From an uncultured Gemmatimonadota bacterium (lineage in GTDB: Bacteria > Gemmatimonadota > Gemmatimonadetes > Gemmatimonadales > Gemmatimonadaceae), in contig CADEFN010000005.1 of the NCBI GenBank assembly GCA_902826615.1, positions 248,001 to 312,000 on the forward strand: a stretch of 64,000 nucleotides of DNA, written 5' to 3'. The translations under genes and the position numbers were made by a program. The notes beneath the pieces were generated by a model that was not told the origin of the DNA, searched no databases, and saw only the letters and a list, made by a program, of their open reading frames with translations. This document shows, piece by piece, positions 34,538 to 41,554 of the stretch. Position 1 is the first letter of the stretch, and each line of letters opens with the position of its first letter.

Positions 34538-35737
34538 TTACGAGCGGCCCGCGACGCGCGGGGTGCCGCTGGCCGTGTCGGCCAAGACTTCACGTACCGG
34601 GGCATCGTGGGTGAGCGTAAGGTGCCCGGCCACAATTACTCGATCACCCACCTCCACCGGGATAAGTCCACTCCCCGAGTCGGGGAGAATCTCGGTGTCG
34701 GTGCCATTCGAGCGACCGACGTTGACATACACCCACTGCGCCCGGCCGTCCTTCACGACAAACACCAGGGGGCGTCCATCGCGTTCGATGACGGCACGTG
34801 AGGGCACCAGCCGTCGTTTGGTGAGTCGCTGTGACTCCAGCCGCACATCGGCGTACATCCCCGGGCGAAGTGGTCCGGGATTGCCAATGCGCACGTACAC
34901 ACGACCGGCGCGCGTGGCGCTGTCGATCATTGGCAACACTGCCGAGACACGCCCGAGCACCGCGCGATCCGGTACGGAGGCGCTGGTGATGGAGACTGTG
35001 CCTCCTTCCTTGATGAGCGGAAGATCGTGTTCGAGGACCGATGCTTCGATCCGAAGCGCCGTGAGGTTCACTACGCGCGTGAGGGTTTCGCCCGCCTGCA
35101 CCCGTTCACCGGCGCTCCGATCGACGCGATCGACCATGCCATCGAAGGGTGCCGTGATCGTGGCCCGCTCACGATCCAGCTTGGCCTTGTCCAGCCGTAC
35201 GCGCGCTGCCTGCAGCCCGGAGCGTGTGAGGGCAATGCGCCGCTGTTCCGGTGTAGGGGGTTTGCCGAGCACAATGGAGTCGGGTGCCACGGCATCCTGG
35301 TATCGCACATCCGCCTCGGCTACCGAGGCCTCGGCTTCGGCCACTGCGAGGTCAAAGGAGCGAGGGTCGAGGCGGAGGAGGGGCTGTCCCTTGCGGACGC
35401 GGTCGCCGGGCCGGACGAGGACGGCATCTATAGTACCGGTCACTTCGGCTTTGAGGGTGGCCTCGCCATCGGAGCGCACCTGGCCGGTGGTGGTGACGCT
35501 GAGGACGAGGTCGCCGTTGCGGACTTCGGTGACAGAGACCGGGAGTGAGACGGCGCGGGCGGGGGCGGGGGCGTCGGTGGGGCTACCGGCAGAGTCGGTG
35601 GTCGATGCGGACGCTGCGGTCGAGTCGGAGTTGGCGGCTTCCCCGGTCTTCTTGCAGGCGGACCCGGCGAGAATCAACGCCAGCAGGGCGCCCTGAAGGG
35701 AGTAGGACCTCCGTACCCGTGACCTCGCTTCGAACAT
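34538..35737 (-). CDS. RND efflux periplasmic adaptor lipoprotein
   Basis: 399 residues. Signal with lipobox AGSAC, then the membrane fusion protein order: barrel-sandwich half (ATLKAEVTGTIDAVLVRPGDRVRKGQPLLRLD), alpha-hairpin (about 150-215), second lipoyl half (ATITAPFDGMVDRVDRSAGERVQAGETL), beta-barrel and membrane-proximal domain (VPSRAVIERDGRPLVFVVKDGRAQWVYV). It is the first gene of a three-gene operon with two RND permeases. It connects the pump to an outer membrane channel of the TolC type, which is not coded nearby. Substrates cannot be read. Confidence 0.9.
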   Translation of the reverse strand: MFEARSRVRRSYSLQGALLALILAGSACKKTGEAANSDSTAASASTTDSAGSPTDAPAPARAVSLPVSVTEVRNGDLVLSVTTTGQVRSDGEATLKAEVTGTIDAVLVRPGDRVRKGQPLLRLDPRSFDLAVAEAEASVAEADVRYQDAVAPDSIVLGKPPTPEQRRIALTRSGLQAARVRLDKAKLDRERATITAPFDGMVDRVDRSAGERVQAGETLTRVVNLTALRIEASVLEHDLPLIKEGGTVSITSASVPDRAVLGRVSAVLPMIDSATRAGRVYVRIGNPGPLRPGMYADVRLESQRLTKRRLVPSRAVIERDGRPLVFVVKDGRAQWVYVNVGRSNGTDTEILPDSGSGLIPVEVGDRVIVAGHLTLTHDAPVREVLADTASGTPRVAGRS

Positions 35738-36058
35738 GCAGGCGCCCCAATCTGATGGTAGTGGAGAAGTTACGCCCCCTCCCGAAGGTCCGCAGCGGGC
35801 GCGGAGATTAAGACTCCGTGACTACCGTGGTGAGGCTGCTGGCTTAGTCCGCGAGGCCGCCAAAAGGGTTTCTCGCCTCTTGGACAGAAGTGCGGTACTC
35901 TCAAGGGGCTCGACCAATCCCTGAACGACCCAAATGCGCGAAGAACCAAAGCCGCTCGTCAAAGAGGTCCCCCAAAACCACCTCGAGTGTGGACGTCACG
36001 TGCCGATGCCGAAACAGCCGAACGGCACCACCGGGATTCTGACCAAATAGGCCGCAGC

Positions 36059-36979
36059 GTGACGCTTGTCGACATCACCGCGCGCGCGCTGGCGACGCTG
36101 ACGATCCCCGGCTACGCCGATTTCCTCGCGGCCGATGGGCGTGATGTCTGGATGACCAACGAAGGGCGCGTCGAGAAGCTCTCCGTCGGTAGTGCGATGC
36201 CGGTGGCGACGGTCGCCGTCCCCGCGCCTTGTGGTGGGATGGTGGTGGCCTTCGGCGCACTCTGGGTCGCCAACCTCACCGATTGTTCCGTGTATCGCAT
36301 CGATCTCGAGTCGCTGGCTGTTACGGCGCGGATCGCGTCGGGGCTCGCCGATCCGGAAGGAGAGTTGAGCCTGGCCGCAGGGGCAGGCTCGATCTGGGTG
36401 CTTTCCGACGCCAGAGGCATTCTCTCGCGCATTGACCCCGCGACCAACACGGTCGTCGCACGCATAGCAGTGCGGCCTCACTCGTATGCTGCCGACTTCG
36501 CCTTTGACGCCGTGTGGATCACCAACAGTGGATCGGGCGACACGGAAGGGTCGGTGCAGCGCATCGATCCTCAGACGAACCGTGTGACGGCGACCATACC
36601 TATTGGCCCCACGCCGCGTTTTCTCGCGGCCGGTGAGGGGGGCGTGTGGACCCTCAATCAGGGTGATGGATCCGTGACGCGGATTGATCCGGACACGAAC
36701 AGGGTGGTATCGTCCATCCAGGTCGGGATGGCAGGCGGCGGAGGTGACATCGCGGTCGGAGGGGGGAGGGTGTGGGTGCGAGGGAAGAACGTGTTGCTCG
36801 CCGCCGTCAACGCTCGCACCAATCAGGTGGAAACGACCTACGGGCCGCCTGCAGGGAGCGGGGCGGTACGTGTTGCCAAAGATCTGGTGTGGGTGACGGC
36901 ACATGATACGAAGACCGTCTGGGTCCTGCGCCCGGGTGACAGCGATCGCGATGGTGGATGGGAGCGACGGGTCGGATAG
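36059..36979 (+). CDS. Beta-propeller repeat protein (YncE/Vgb-like), 5' end unclear
   Basis: 306 residues from a GTG at 36059; an earlier GTG at 35987 is in frame but adds 24 residues with no propeller pattern. Blades repeat a W-V/T-x-N/S ... V-x-R-I-D-x-x-T-N-x-V-x-x-x-I pattern (IDPATNTVVARIAV, IDPQTNRVTATIPIG, IDPDTNRVVSSIQVG), about 45 residues each, as in YncE and virginiamycin B lyase-type propellers. Relatives are exported but no signal peptide is present here, and the sequence just upstream (35934-36050) is open in another frame for 39 codons. Either the gene lost its 5' end or the protein stays inside. Confidence 0.68.
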   Translation: MTLVDITARALATLTIPGYADFLAADGRDVWMTNEGRVEKLSVGSAMPVATVAVPAPCGGMVVAFGALWVANLTDCSVYRIDLESLAVTARIASGLADPEGELSLAAGAGSIWVLSDARGILSRIDPATNTVVARIAVRPHSYAADFAFDAVWITNSGSGDTEGSVQRIDPQTNRVTATIPIGPTPRFLAAGEGGVWTLNQGDGSVTRIDPDTNRVVSSIQVGMAGGGGDIAVGGGRVWVRGKNVLLAAVNARTNQVETTYGPPAGSGAVRVAKDLVWVTAHDTKTVWVLRPGDSDRDGGWERRVG

Positions 36980-36985
36980 ACACGC

Positions 36986-37013
36986 TTGACATAATAACGC
37001 CACGCGTTACTAT
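36986..37013 (+). promoter_or_regulatory. Sigma-70-type promoter of higBA
   Basis: TTGACA at 36986-36991, a 16-base spacer, and TACTAT at 37008-37013. With a start point about 7 bases after the -10 element, transcription would begin at about 37020, on the higB ATG (37019), so the mRNA is probably leaderless; no Shine-Dalgarno sequence is possible. Confidence 0.65.
36995..37009. promoter_or_regulatory. HigA-type operator palindrome
   Basis: TAACGC and GCGTTA form a perfect palindrome with 3-base spacer between the -35 and -10 elements of the higBA promoter. It resembles the TAACG-N-CGTTA type sites bound by HigA/GraA antitoxins, as I remember them. A dimer bound here would block RNA polymerase. 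Confidence 0.6.
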
Positions 37014-37018
37014 ATCGG

Positions 37019-37297
37019 ATGATCATCTCGTTCCGCGATGACGACACCGAGGCGCTGGCACATGGTCGCAGCACGAGACGTTTCACCAACATCGCTGCGG
37101 TGGCTAGACGGAAGCTCCGCCAGTTGGAGATCGCCGGGCGCCTTGAAGACCTGCGCGTACCGCCAGGGAATCGTCTGGAGGCACTGAAGGGTGACCGCGC
37201 TGGTCAGCACAGCATCCGGATCAACGATCAGTATCGTATTTGCTTTCGGTGGACATCGGCCGGCCCCACCGACGTCGAGATCGTGGACTACCATTGA
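37019..37297 (+). CDS. higB: HigB-type toxin (RelE/ParE superfamily)
   Basis: 92 residues. The sequence fits HigB: FRDDDTEALAHGRSTRRF at the start, ARRKLRQLEIAGRLEDLRVPPGNRLEAL in the middle and the conserved end HSIRINDQYRICFRWTSAGPTDVEIVDYH. HigB toxins are ribosome-dependent mRNA endonucleases. The antitoxin gene follows after 13 bases, in the toxin-first order usual for higBA. The ATG lies about on the predicted transcription start. Confidence 0.92.
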   Translation: MIISFRDDDTEALAHGRSTRRFTNIAAVARRKLRQLEIAGRLEDLRVPPGNRLEALKGDRAGQHSIRINDQYRICFRWTSAGPTDVEIVDYH

Positions 37298-37310
37298 CCC
37301 GAGGCTTCAC

Positions 37311-37610
37311 ATGCCCCCGCTCAAACCCGTCACACCCGGCGAGCTGCTGCTCGAAGAGTTTCTGGTCCCCATGCAGCTCTCCCAGTACCGCCTCGCCAAG
37401 GAGATCGATGTGCCGGCACAGCGAATCGGAGAGATCATCGCCGGCCGTCGGGCAATTACGGCCGATACAGACCTGCGGCTCTGCCGTTTCTTCGGGCTCT
37501 CGAATGGCTACTGGCTCCGTGCCCAGGCGGCGCATGACACCGAAGTCGCGGCCAAGGCGCTCGCGCCAGTGCTGCGCCGCATCAAGCCCTGGACCGGGCA
37601 CGCGGCGTAG
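37311..37610 (+). CDS. higA: HigA-type antitoxin (XRE-family helix-turn-helix)
   Basis: 99 residues from the ATG at 37311. The helix-turn-helix is in LSQYRLAKEIDVPAQRIGEIIAGRRAITADTDLRL, with the HigA family start PVTPGELLLEEFLVPMQLSQ and the end FFGLSNGYWLRAQAAHDTEVA. HigA binds and inactivates HigB and represses the operon, probably through the palindrome at 36995-37009. Confidence 0.92.
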   Translation: MPPLKPVTPGELLLEEFLVPMQLSQYRLAKEIDVPAQRIGEIIAGRRAITADTDLRLCRFFGLSNGYWLRAQAAHDTEVAAKALAPVLRRIKPWTGHAA

Positions 37611-37712
37611 CTCGCATTCGTGCGACGGGTGCCCGGACTAACCGCCGAGTCCCGGGAGTCCCCGGAGCGCGCAGGGGACCTGTACTCCACGTCTCTACAC
37701 AGAACGCCCATC

Positions 37713-38258
37713 ATGAAAGCACAGGACAAGAAGAAGTTGCTGGAGACGCTCGAGGCACGCTTCAGCAAGAACATGCAGCGGCACAAGGGAGTGACCTGGG
37801 CGAAGGTGCAAGCGCGCCTCGATGCCAACGCCGATGCACTCGAGACACTGTGGGCCATGGAGGAGTCGGGTGGCGAACCCGACGTGATCGGTCCGGCGGC
37901 GAAGTCGGGCGCTATCACCTTTTGTGATTGCTCCGCCGAAAGCCCCGCTGGGAGGCGCAGTCTCTGTTTTGACCGCAAGGCACTGGACTCGCGCAAGGAG
38001 AACAAGCCAAAGGGGAGTGCCGCCGAGATGGCCGGCAAGATGGGGATCGAGCTGCTGACGGAGGATCAGTATCGGGAGCTGCAGACCCTTGGAGAGTTTG
38101 ATCTCAAGACATCGAGCTGGATTGCGACGCCGTCCGAGGTGCGGTCCCTTGGCGGGGCGCTGTTCTGTGACCGGCGTTTCGGGAAGGTCTTTCTGTACCA
38201 CAACGGGGCGGAGTCGTATTACGCGGCACGGGGTTTTCGCGGGTTGTTGGTCGTGTAA
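37713..38258 (+). CDS. DUF4256 protein
   Basis: 181 residues from the ATG at 37713; the open frame starts at 37620 but the first 31 codons do not look like the family. Recognisable DUF4256 segments are LLETLEARFSKNMQRHKGVTW, LWAMEESGGEPDVIG, CDCSAESPAGRRSLCFDRKALDSRKENKP, and the terminal FYHNGAESYYAARGFRG-type end (FLYHNGAESYYAARGFRG). The function of the family is unknown; it is found in many bacteria as a single gene. It lies 51 bases before the acetyltransferase gene on the same strand. Confidence 0.82.
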   Translation: MKAQDKKKLLETLEARFSKNMQRHKGVTWAKVQARLDANADALETLWAMEESGGEPDVIGPAAKSGAITFCDCSAESPAGRRSLCFDRKALDSRKENKPKGSAAEMAGKMGIELLTEDQYRELQTLGEFDLKTSSWIATPSEVRSLGGALFCDRRFGKVFLYHNGAESYYAARGFRGLLVV

Positions 38259-38309
38259 GTGAGGGTCGCGCCGGAACGTCCGAACCATCTCACCTCAATC
38301 CGTCGGCAG

Positions 38310-38939
38310 ATGTCATCCCACGGCCCGTCACCAGATACTCGTCACCCCATCGCCGGGATCGAGCGCACCGGCTTTCTCAAGAACTTCATTACGCGCCCCA
38401 ACATCATTGTTGGCGACTACACGTACTACGATGACCCGCGCGGCCCGGCGCACTTCGAGTCAAACGTGTTGTACCATTTCGAGTTCACGGGTGACCGGCT
38501 GATCATCGGCAAGTACTGCTCCATCGCCACCGACGTGAAGTTCATCATGAACGGGGGCAACCATCCCACCACCTGGCTCACCACCTTTCCGTTTCCCGTC
38601 TTTGGTCAGGGGTGGGAGGTTGCGATGCCTTCGTCGTGGCCTAACAAGGGCGACACGGTGGTCGGTCACGACGTGTGGATGGGGTACGCCGCGATGGTCA
38701 TGCCGGGCGTAACCATAAACAACGGGGCCATTGTCGCCACGGGGTCGGTGGTGACGCGGGACGTGCCGAGTTACACCATTGTCGCCGGTAACCCCGCCCA
38801 GCCGGTGCGAAAGCGGTTCGACGATGCGACGATCGCTCGGCTCGAAGCGCTGCAGTGGTGGGATTGGGACATGGAGAAGGTGACGCGCAACGTAAAGGCG
38901 TTATGCAGCGGAGACGTCGCGGCGCTCGAGACCGCCTGA
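38310..38939 (+). CDS. Vat-type xenobiotic O-acetyltransferase
   Basis: 209 residues from the ATG at 38310. Left-handed beta-helix (hexapeptide) acetyltransferase of the Vat/CatB group: IIVGDYTYYDDPRGPAHFE, YHFEFTGDRLIIGKYCSIATDVKFIMNGGNH with the catalytic His in GGNH, PNKGDTVVGHDVWMGYAAMVMPGV and VVTRDVPSYTIVAGNPA. Known members acetylate streptogramin A or chloramphenicol using acetyl-CoA; many chromosomal relatives have not been tested. It could thus be a cryptic resistance gene. No mobile element is near, though it follows the higBA and DUF4256 genes. Confidence 0.85.
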   Translation: MSSHGPSPDTRHPIAGIERTGFLKNFITRPNIIVGDYTYYDDPRGPAHFESNVLYHFEFTGDRLIIGKYCSIATDVKFIMNGGNHPTTWLTTFPFPVFGQGWEVAMPSSWPNKGDTVVGHDVWMGYAAMVMPGVTINNGAIVATGSVVTRDVPSYTIVAGNPAQPVRKRFDDATIARLEALQWWDWDMEKVTRNVKALCSGDVAALETA

Positions 38940-39188
38940 GGGTCGTGGAGCTGCGTCACCTTGTCTGCTGCGCTGACCATCGCCCCACCGGTATGCGCGG
39001 TCGGCCTGAAAGGCAGAATTCGGAGTTGTGCAAGGGCCGCACTTGATACGCCGGGTATGGCGCAGGTATGTATAGCCCAAGTCCATGATCGACGTGTCCT
39101 CGTAGCGTGTTATGTCGTTCAGGTGTGGGGTTCGCGGCCAGCGAAGGCGGTCGGCTCCCACGCACCTGGAGTTCCCAATGGAGGGAAA

Positions 39189-39557
39189 ATGGTCATCGTT
39201 TCGGTCGAGGGAGATACCCTGGTGCTCGACGTGCAGGGGATGCACAAGCTGTGGGCGCTCAAGTCGAGCCTGCGGATCCCACTCGCAGACATCGTGAGTG
39301 TTCGCATCGATCCGGAGCGGGCGCGCGGTCCACATGGGCTGCGCTTTCCGGGAACTCACGTGCCGCTGGTCTACTTTGCCGGGACCGCATATCAGTCCGA
39401 TCTCCGGCCCGATTTCTGGACAGTGCACGATCCCGACAAGGCGATTGTTCTGCAGTGCCGGGACACGGCGGCGTACGACGAGATCATTGTTGAGGTGGCA
39501 GATCCACAGCACGATGTCTCGCTCATCACCAGAGCACTCGCCGAAGTGGCGAGGTAG
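39189..39557 (+). CDS. Small PH-domain-like protein of unknown function
   Basis: 122 residues from the ATG at 39189, preceded by GGAGGGA; the open frame goes further 5' but with no protein-like sequence. Strand-rich start (VIVSVEGDTLVLDVQG), then LWALKSSLRIPLADIVSVRIDPE, RFPGTHVPLVYFAGTAY and FWTVHDPDKAIVLQC, ending in a helix. This pattern occurs in bacterial PH-like domain proteins of about 120 residues, without known role. No signal peptide or membrane segment. The 250 bases before it (38940-39188) hold nothing I recognise. Confidence 0.7.
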   Translation: MVIVSVEGDTLVLDVQGMHKLWALKSSLRIPLADIVSVRIDPERARGPHGLRFPGTHVPLVYFAGTAYQSDLRPDFWTVHDPDKAIVLQCRDTAAYDEIIVEVADPQHDVSLITRALAEVAR

Positions 39558-39606
39558 TCCCTCTCGTCGTCGGATGGGACGTGGGCTGGTCTCAGCTCAA
39601 ACCGCG

Positions 39607-39702
39607 ATGGCGTGTGAACCTCTGCACTTCGCGCGTCATCCGGCCTGGTCGCCCGATGGCCGCTGGATCGCGTTCGACGGCAATCGAGACGGGATCGGCA
39701 CC
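39607..39702 (+). pseudogene. PD40/TolB propeller remnant, antisense to the regulator gene's 3' end
   Basis: On the plus strand the bases from 39637 read HPAWSPDGRWIAFDGNRDG, a near-perfect PD40 (WD40-like) propeller blade of TolB type, with no propeller gene around it. The blade sits over the last 20 codons of the minus-strand regulator gene. It is either the left-over of a deleted propeller gene or a chance result; the match to x-P-x-W-S-P-D-G-x-x-I-A-F is long enough to make chance unlikely. Confidence 0.5.
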
Positions 39703-41372
39703 GCAAACACCCGCCATCGCTCCTCGCGAGCGCCTAACGATCGCACTCCCCGGTCGGAAAAGGTGAGACCGGAGCCTGCGACAAGATCCTTCACCGTGCG
39801 TGACACCAGCACCTCCCCCGCCGTCGACGTCTCGGCCAGCGCGCGTGCCACGTCAAGCGCCGGGCCGGTGAGCTGAGCCCCGGTGGTGGCGCACTCACCA
39901 GTGTGCAGCCCCACCCGCACCTCGCACCCGAATTGCGACGCCACGGCGGCAAGCGCCGATGCACAACGGATCGCTCGCGCGGGGCCGTCGAATGCCGCGG
40001 TGAGGGCATGGACATCGCCGGACATCACACGCCCCCGGAACCGCTGGATATCGCGCCGCATGTGCGCCTCGAATGGCGCACTCTCCACTTCGCTGGAAGA
40101 TCCAACGACCACATGCATCAGGGTGGCCAGTACGCGCCCATCATCCACATCACTGGTCGCCTGACCGAGAAACCGCTCCACCTCATCGAGGAGTGCATCC
40201 TGATCGCCGACAAAGGGGAGATGATCGGCGCCGGGAAGCTCGGCAAAGGTCGCACCGGGAATCTGGGATGCGATATAGCGACCCTCCTCCACGCTGAAGC
40301 AGCGATCCTCAGTGCGATGCAACACCAGGGTGGGCACCCGCACCGCTGGCAGCACGTGACGCACATCGATCTCGGCGTTCATCTGTGTGAGCGTGAGTGC
40401 GGCGCCGGGGCTGGCGCCCATCCTCAGGTAGGTCGCCCACCACTGGCGAAAGACCGGATCGGATGCGCGCGACGGCGCACGGACTTCGAGCCCCACGGCA
40501 CCACCCCAGTGCTGCCGGATCTCCTCGAGGAAGGCGCTCTGCTCCGTCCGTCTTTGCGCCCACGGATAGTCCGGGGCCCAGAGTCGCCTGGCGTAGGTCC
40601 CGATCATCACCAGGGCCGACGTACGCGAGGGATAGGTGGTCGCAAAGAGTGTGCACAGCGGTCCGCCCTCCGACACGCCTAACAATGCAGCACGAGTCGA
40701 GCCGACGGCTTCGAGCACGGCACGCACATCATCCATGCGTTGCTCGAGGGTCGGCATATCAGACACCCGATCGGAAAGTCCTGTCCCGCGTTTGTCAAAG
40801 AGGATAAGCCGGGTGAACGACGCCAGCCGCCGGAGAAAACGCTCGAAGGACGGCTCACGCCAGAAGTAGTCGAGGTGCGACACCCACCCCATGACAAAGA
40901 CGAGGTCGATGGGGCCGTTGCCAAGGACCTGATACGCAATACTGACGTCGCCACTCCTGGCGTATCGCGTCACCGGGGGCGACATGTCCTCCGTGTTGTC
41001 ATCGATTGGCGCCGCGGTCGCCGATGGCCGCACCGCACTCGTCACCGTACCGATGAAGCGATATCCGCGGCGATGTACGGTCTGGATGTAGGCGGGGATC
41101 TGCGGAGTGTCGCCGAGTGTCTTGCGGATATCGCGAATGCAGACCTTGAGGGCGGCGTCACCGACGTAGGCACCCGGCCACACCGCGTCCAGGAAGGCTT
41201 CCCTGGTGACCAGCACACCCGCATGCCGGACCAGATGCAGCAACACGCTGAAAGCCTTTGGCGCGAGAGCCAGCGGTCGACCGTCTTGCTCGAGGGTCGC
41301 ATTGCGAACGTCGAGCCGGAACGGGCCGAAGTCGAAGAGTTCGGAGGGCTGACTGGTCATCGATGACAACAC
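39636..41372 (-). CDS. Fusion of winged-helix DNA-binding domain, alpha/beta hydrolase and degenerate class III cyclase
   Basis: 578 residues in three parts. Residues 10-110: OmpR/PhoB-type winged helix (LAPKAFSVLLHLVRHAGVLVTR, KVCIRDIRKTLGDTPQIPAYIQTVHRRGYRF). Residues 140-400: alpha/beta hydrolase with nucleophile in GVSEGG (S234), D356 and H384, intact triad. Residues 410-557: class III nucleotide cyclase-like; DGPARAIRCASALA, VGLHTGECATTG and GEVLVSRTVKDLVAGSGL match well, but the metal-binding FTDIVGST segment is MHVVVGSSSE, so the first Asp is lost and catalysis is doubtful. The last 20 residues are antisense to a PD40 remnant. Divergent from the multicopper oxidase gene, which it may control. 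Confidence 0.85.
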   Translation of the reverse strand: MLSSMTSQPSELFDFGPFRLDVRNATLEQDGRPLALAPKAFSVLLHLVRHAGVLVTREAFLDAVWPGAYVGDAALKVCIRDIRKTLGDTPQIPAYIQTVHRRGYRFIGTVTSAVRPSATAAPIDDNTEDMSPPVTRYARSGDVSIAYQVLGNGPIDLVFVMGWVSHLDYFWREPSFERFLRRLASFTRLILFDKRGTGLSDRVSDMPTLEQRMDDVRAVLEAVGSTRAALLGVSEGGPLCTLFATTYPSRTSALVMIGTYARRLWAPDYPWAQRRTEQSAFLEEIRQHWGGAVGLEVRAPSRASDPVFRQWWATYLRMGASPGAALTLTQMNAEIDVRHVLPAVRVPTLVLHRTEDRCFSVEEGRYIASQIPGATFAELPGADHLPFVGDQDALLDEVERFLGQATSDVDDGRVLATLMHVVVGSSSEVESAPFEAHMRRDIQRFRGRVMSGDVHALTAAFDGPARAIRCASALAAVASQFGCEVRVGLHTGECATTGAQLTGPALDVARALAETSTAGEVLVSRTVKDLVAGSGLTFSDRGVRSLGAREERWRVFAVPIPSRLPSNAIQRPSGDQAG

Positions 41373-41554
41373 ACAGCTCGAGCGCTGACAGGGGTCGGGA
41401 GATGGCGCATGGCCACGGGCGGCACGTGGGCACCGGCCCTTACGGAAGCATCACCTGACACATACTCCGCGCTCAGGATTGGGAGCCCCGTCAAAGCTAC
41501 ACTCTCCCCGGCAAAGGGAAGGTCAACCGGGACGGGAGAATGGGGGGTGTAACG

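Noticed and set aside
37019-37610. HigBA as part of a mobile island
   Set aside because: No integrase, transposase, tRNA or direct repeat borders were seen around it, so transfer cannot be shown.
39298-39876. 192-codon plus-strand frame across the regulator's 3' end as a whole gene
   Set aside because: Only the segment around 39637-39693 looks like protein; the rest overlaps other genes and has no pattern. Recorded only as a propeller remnant.
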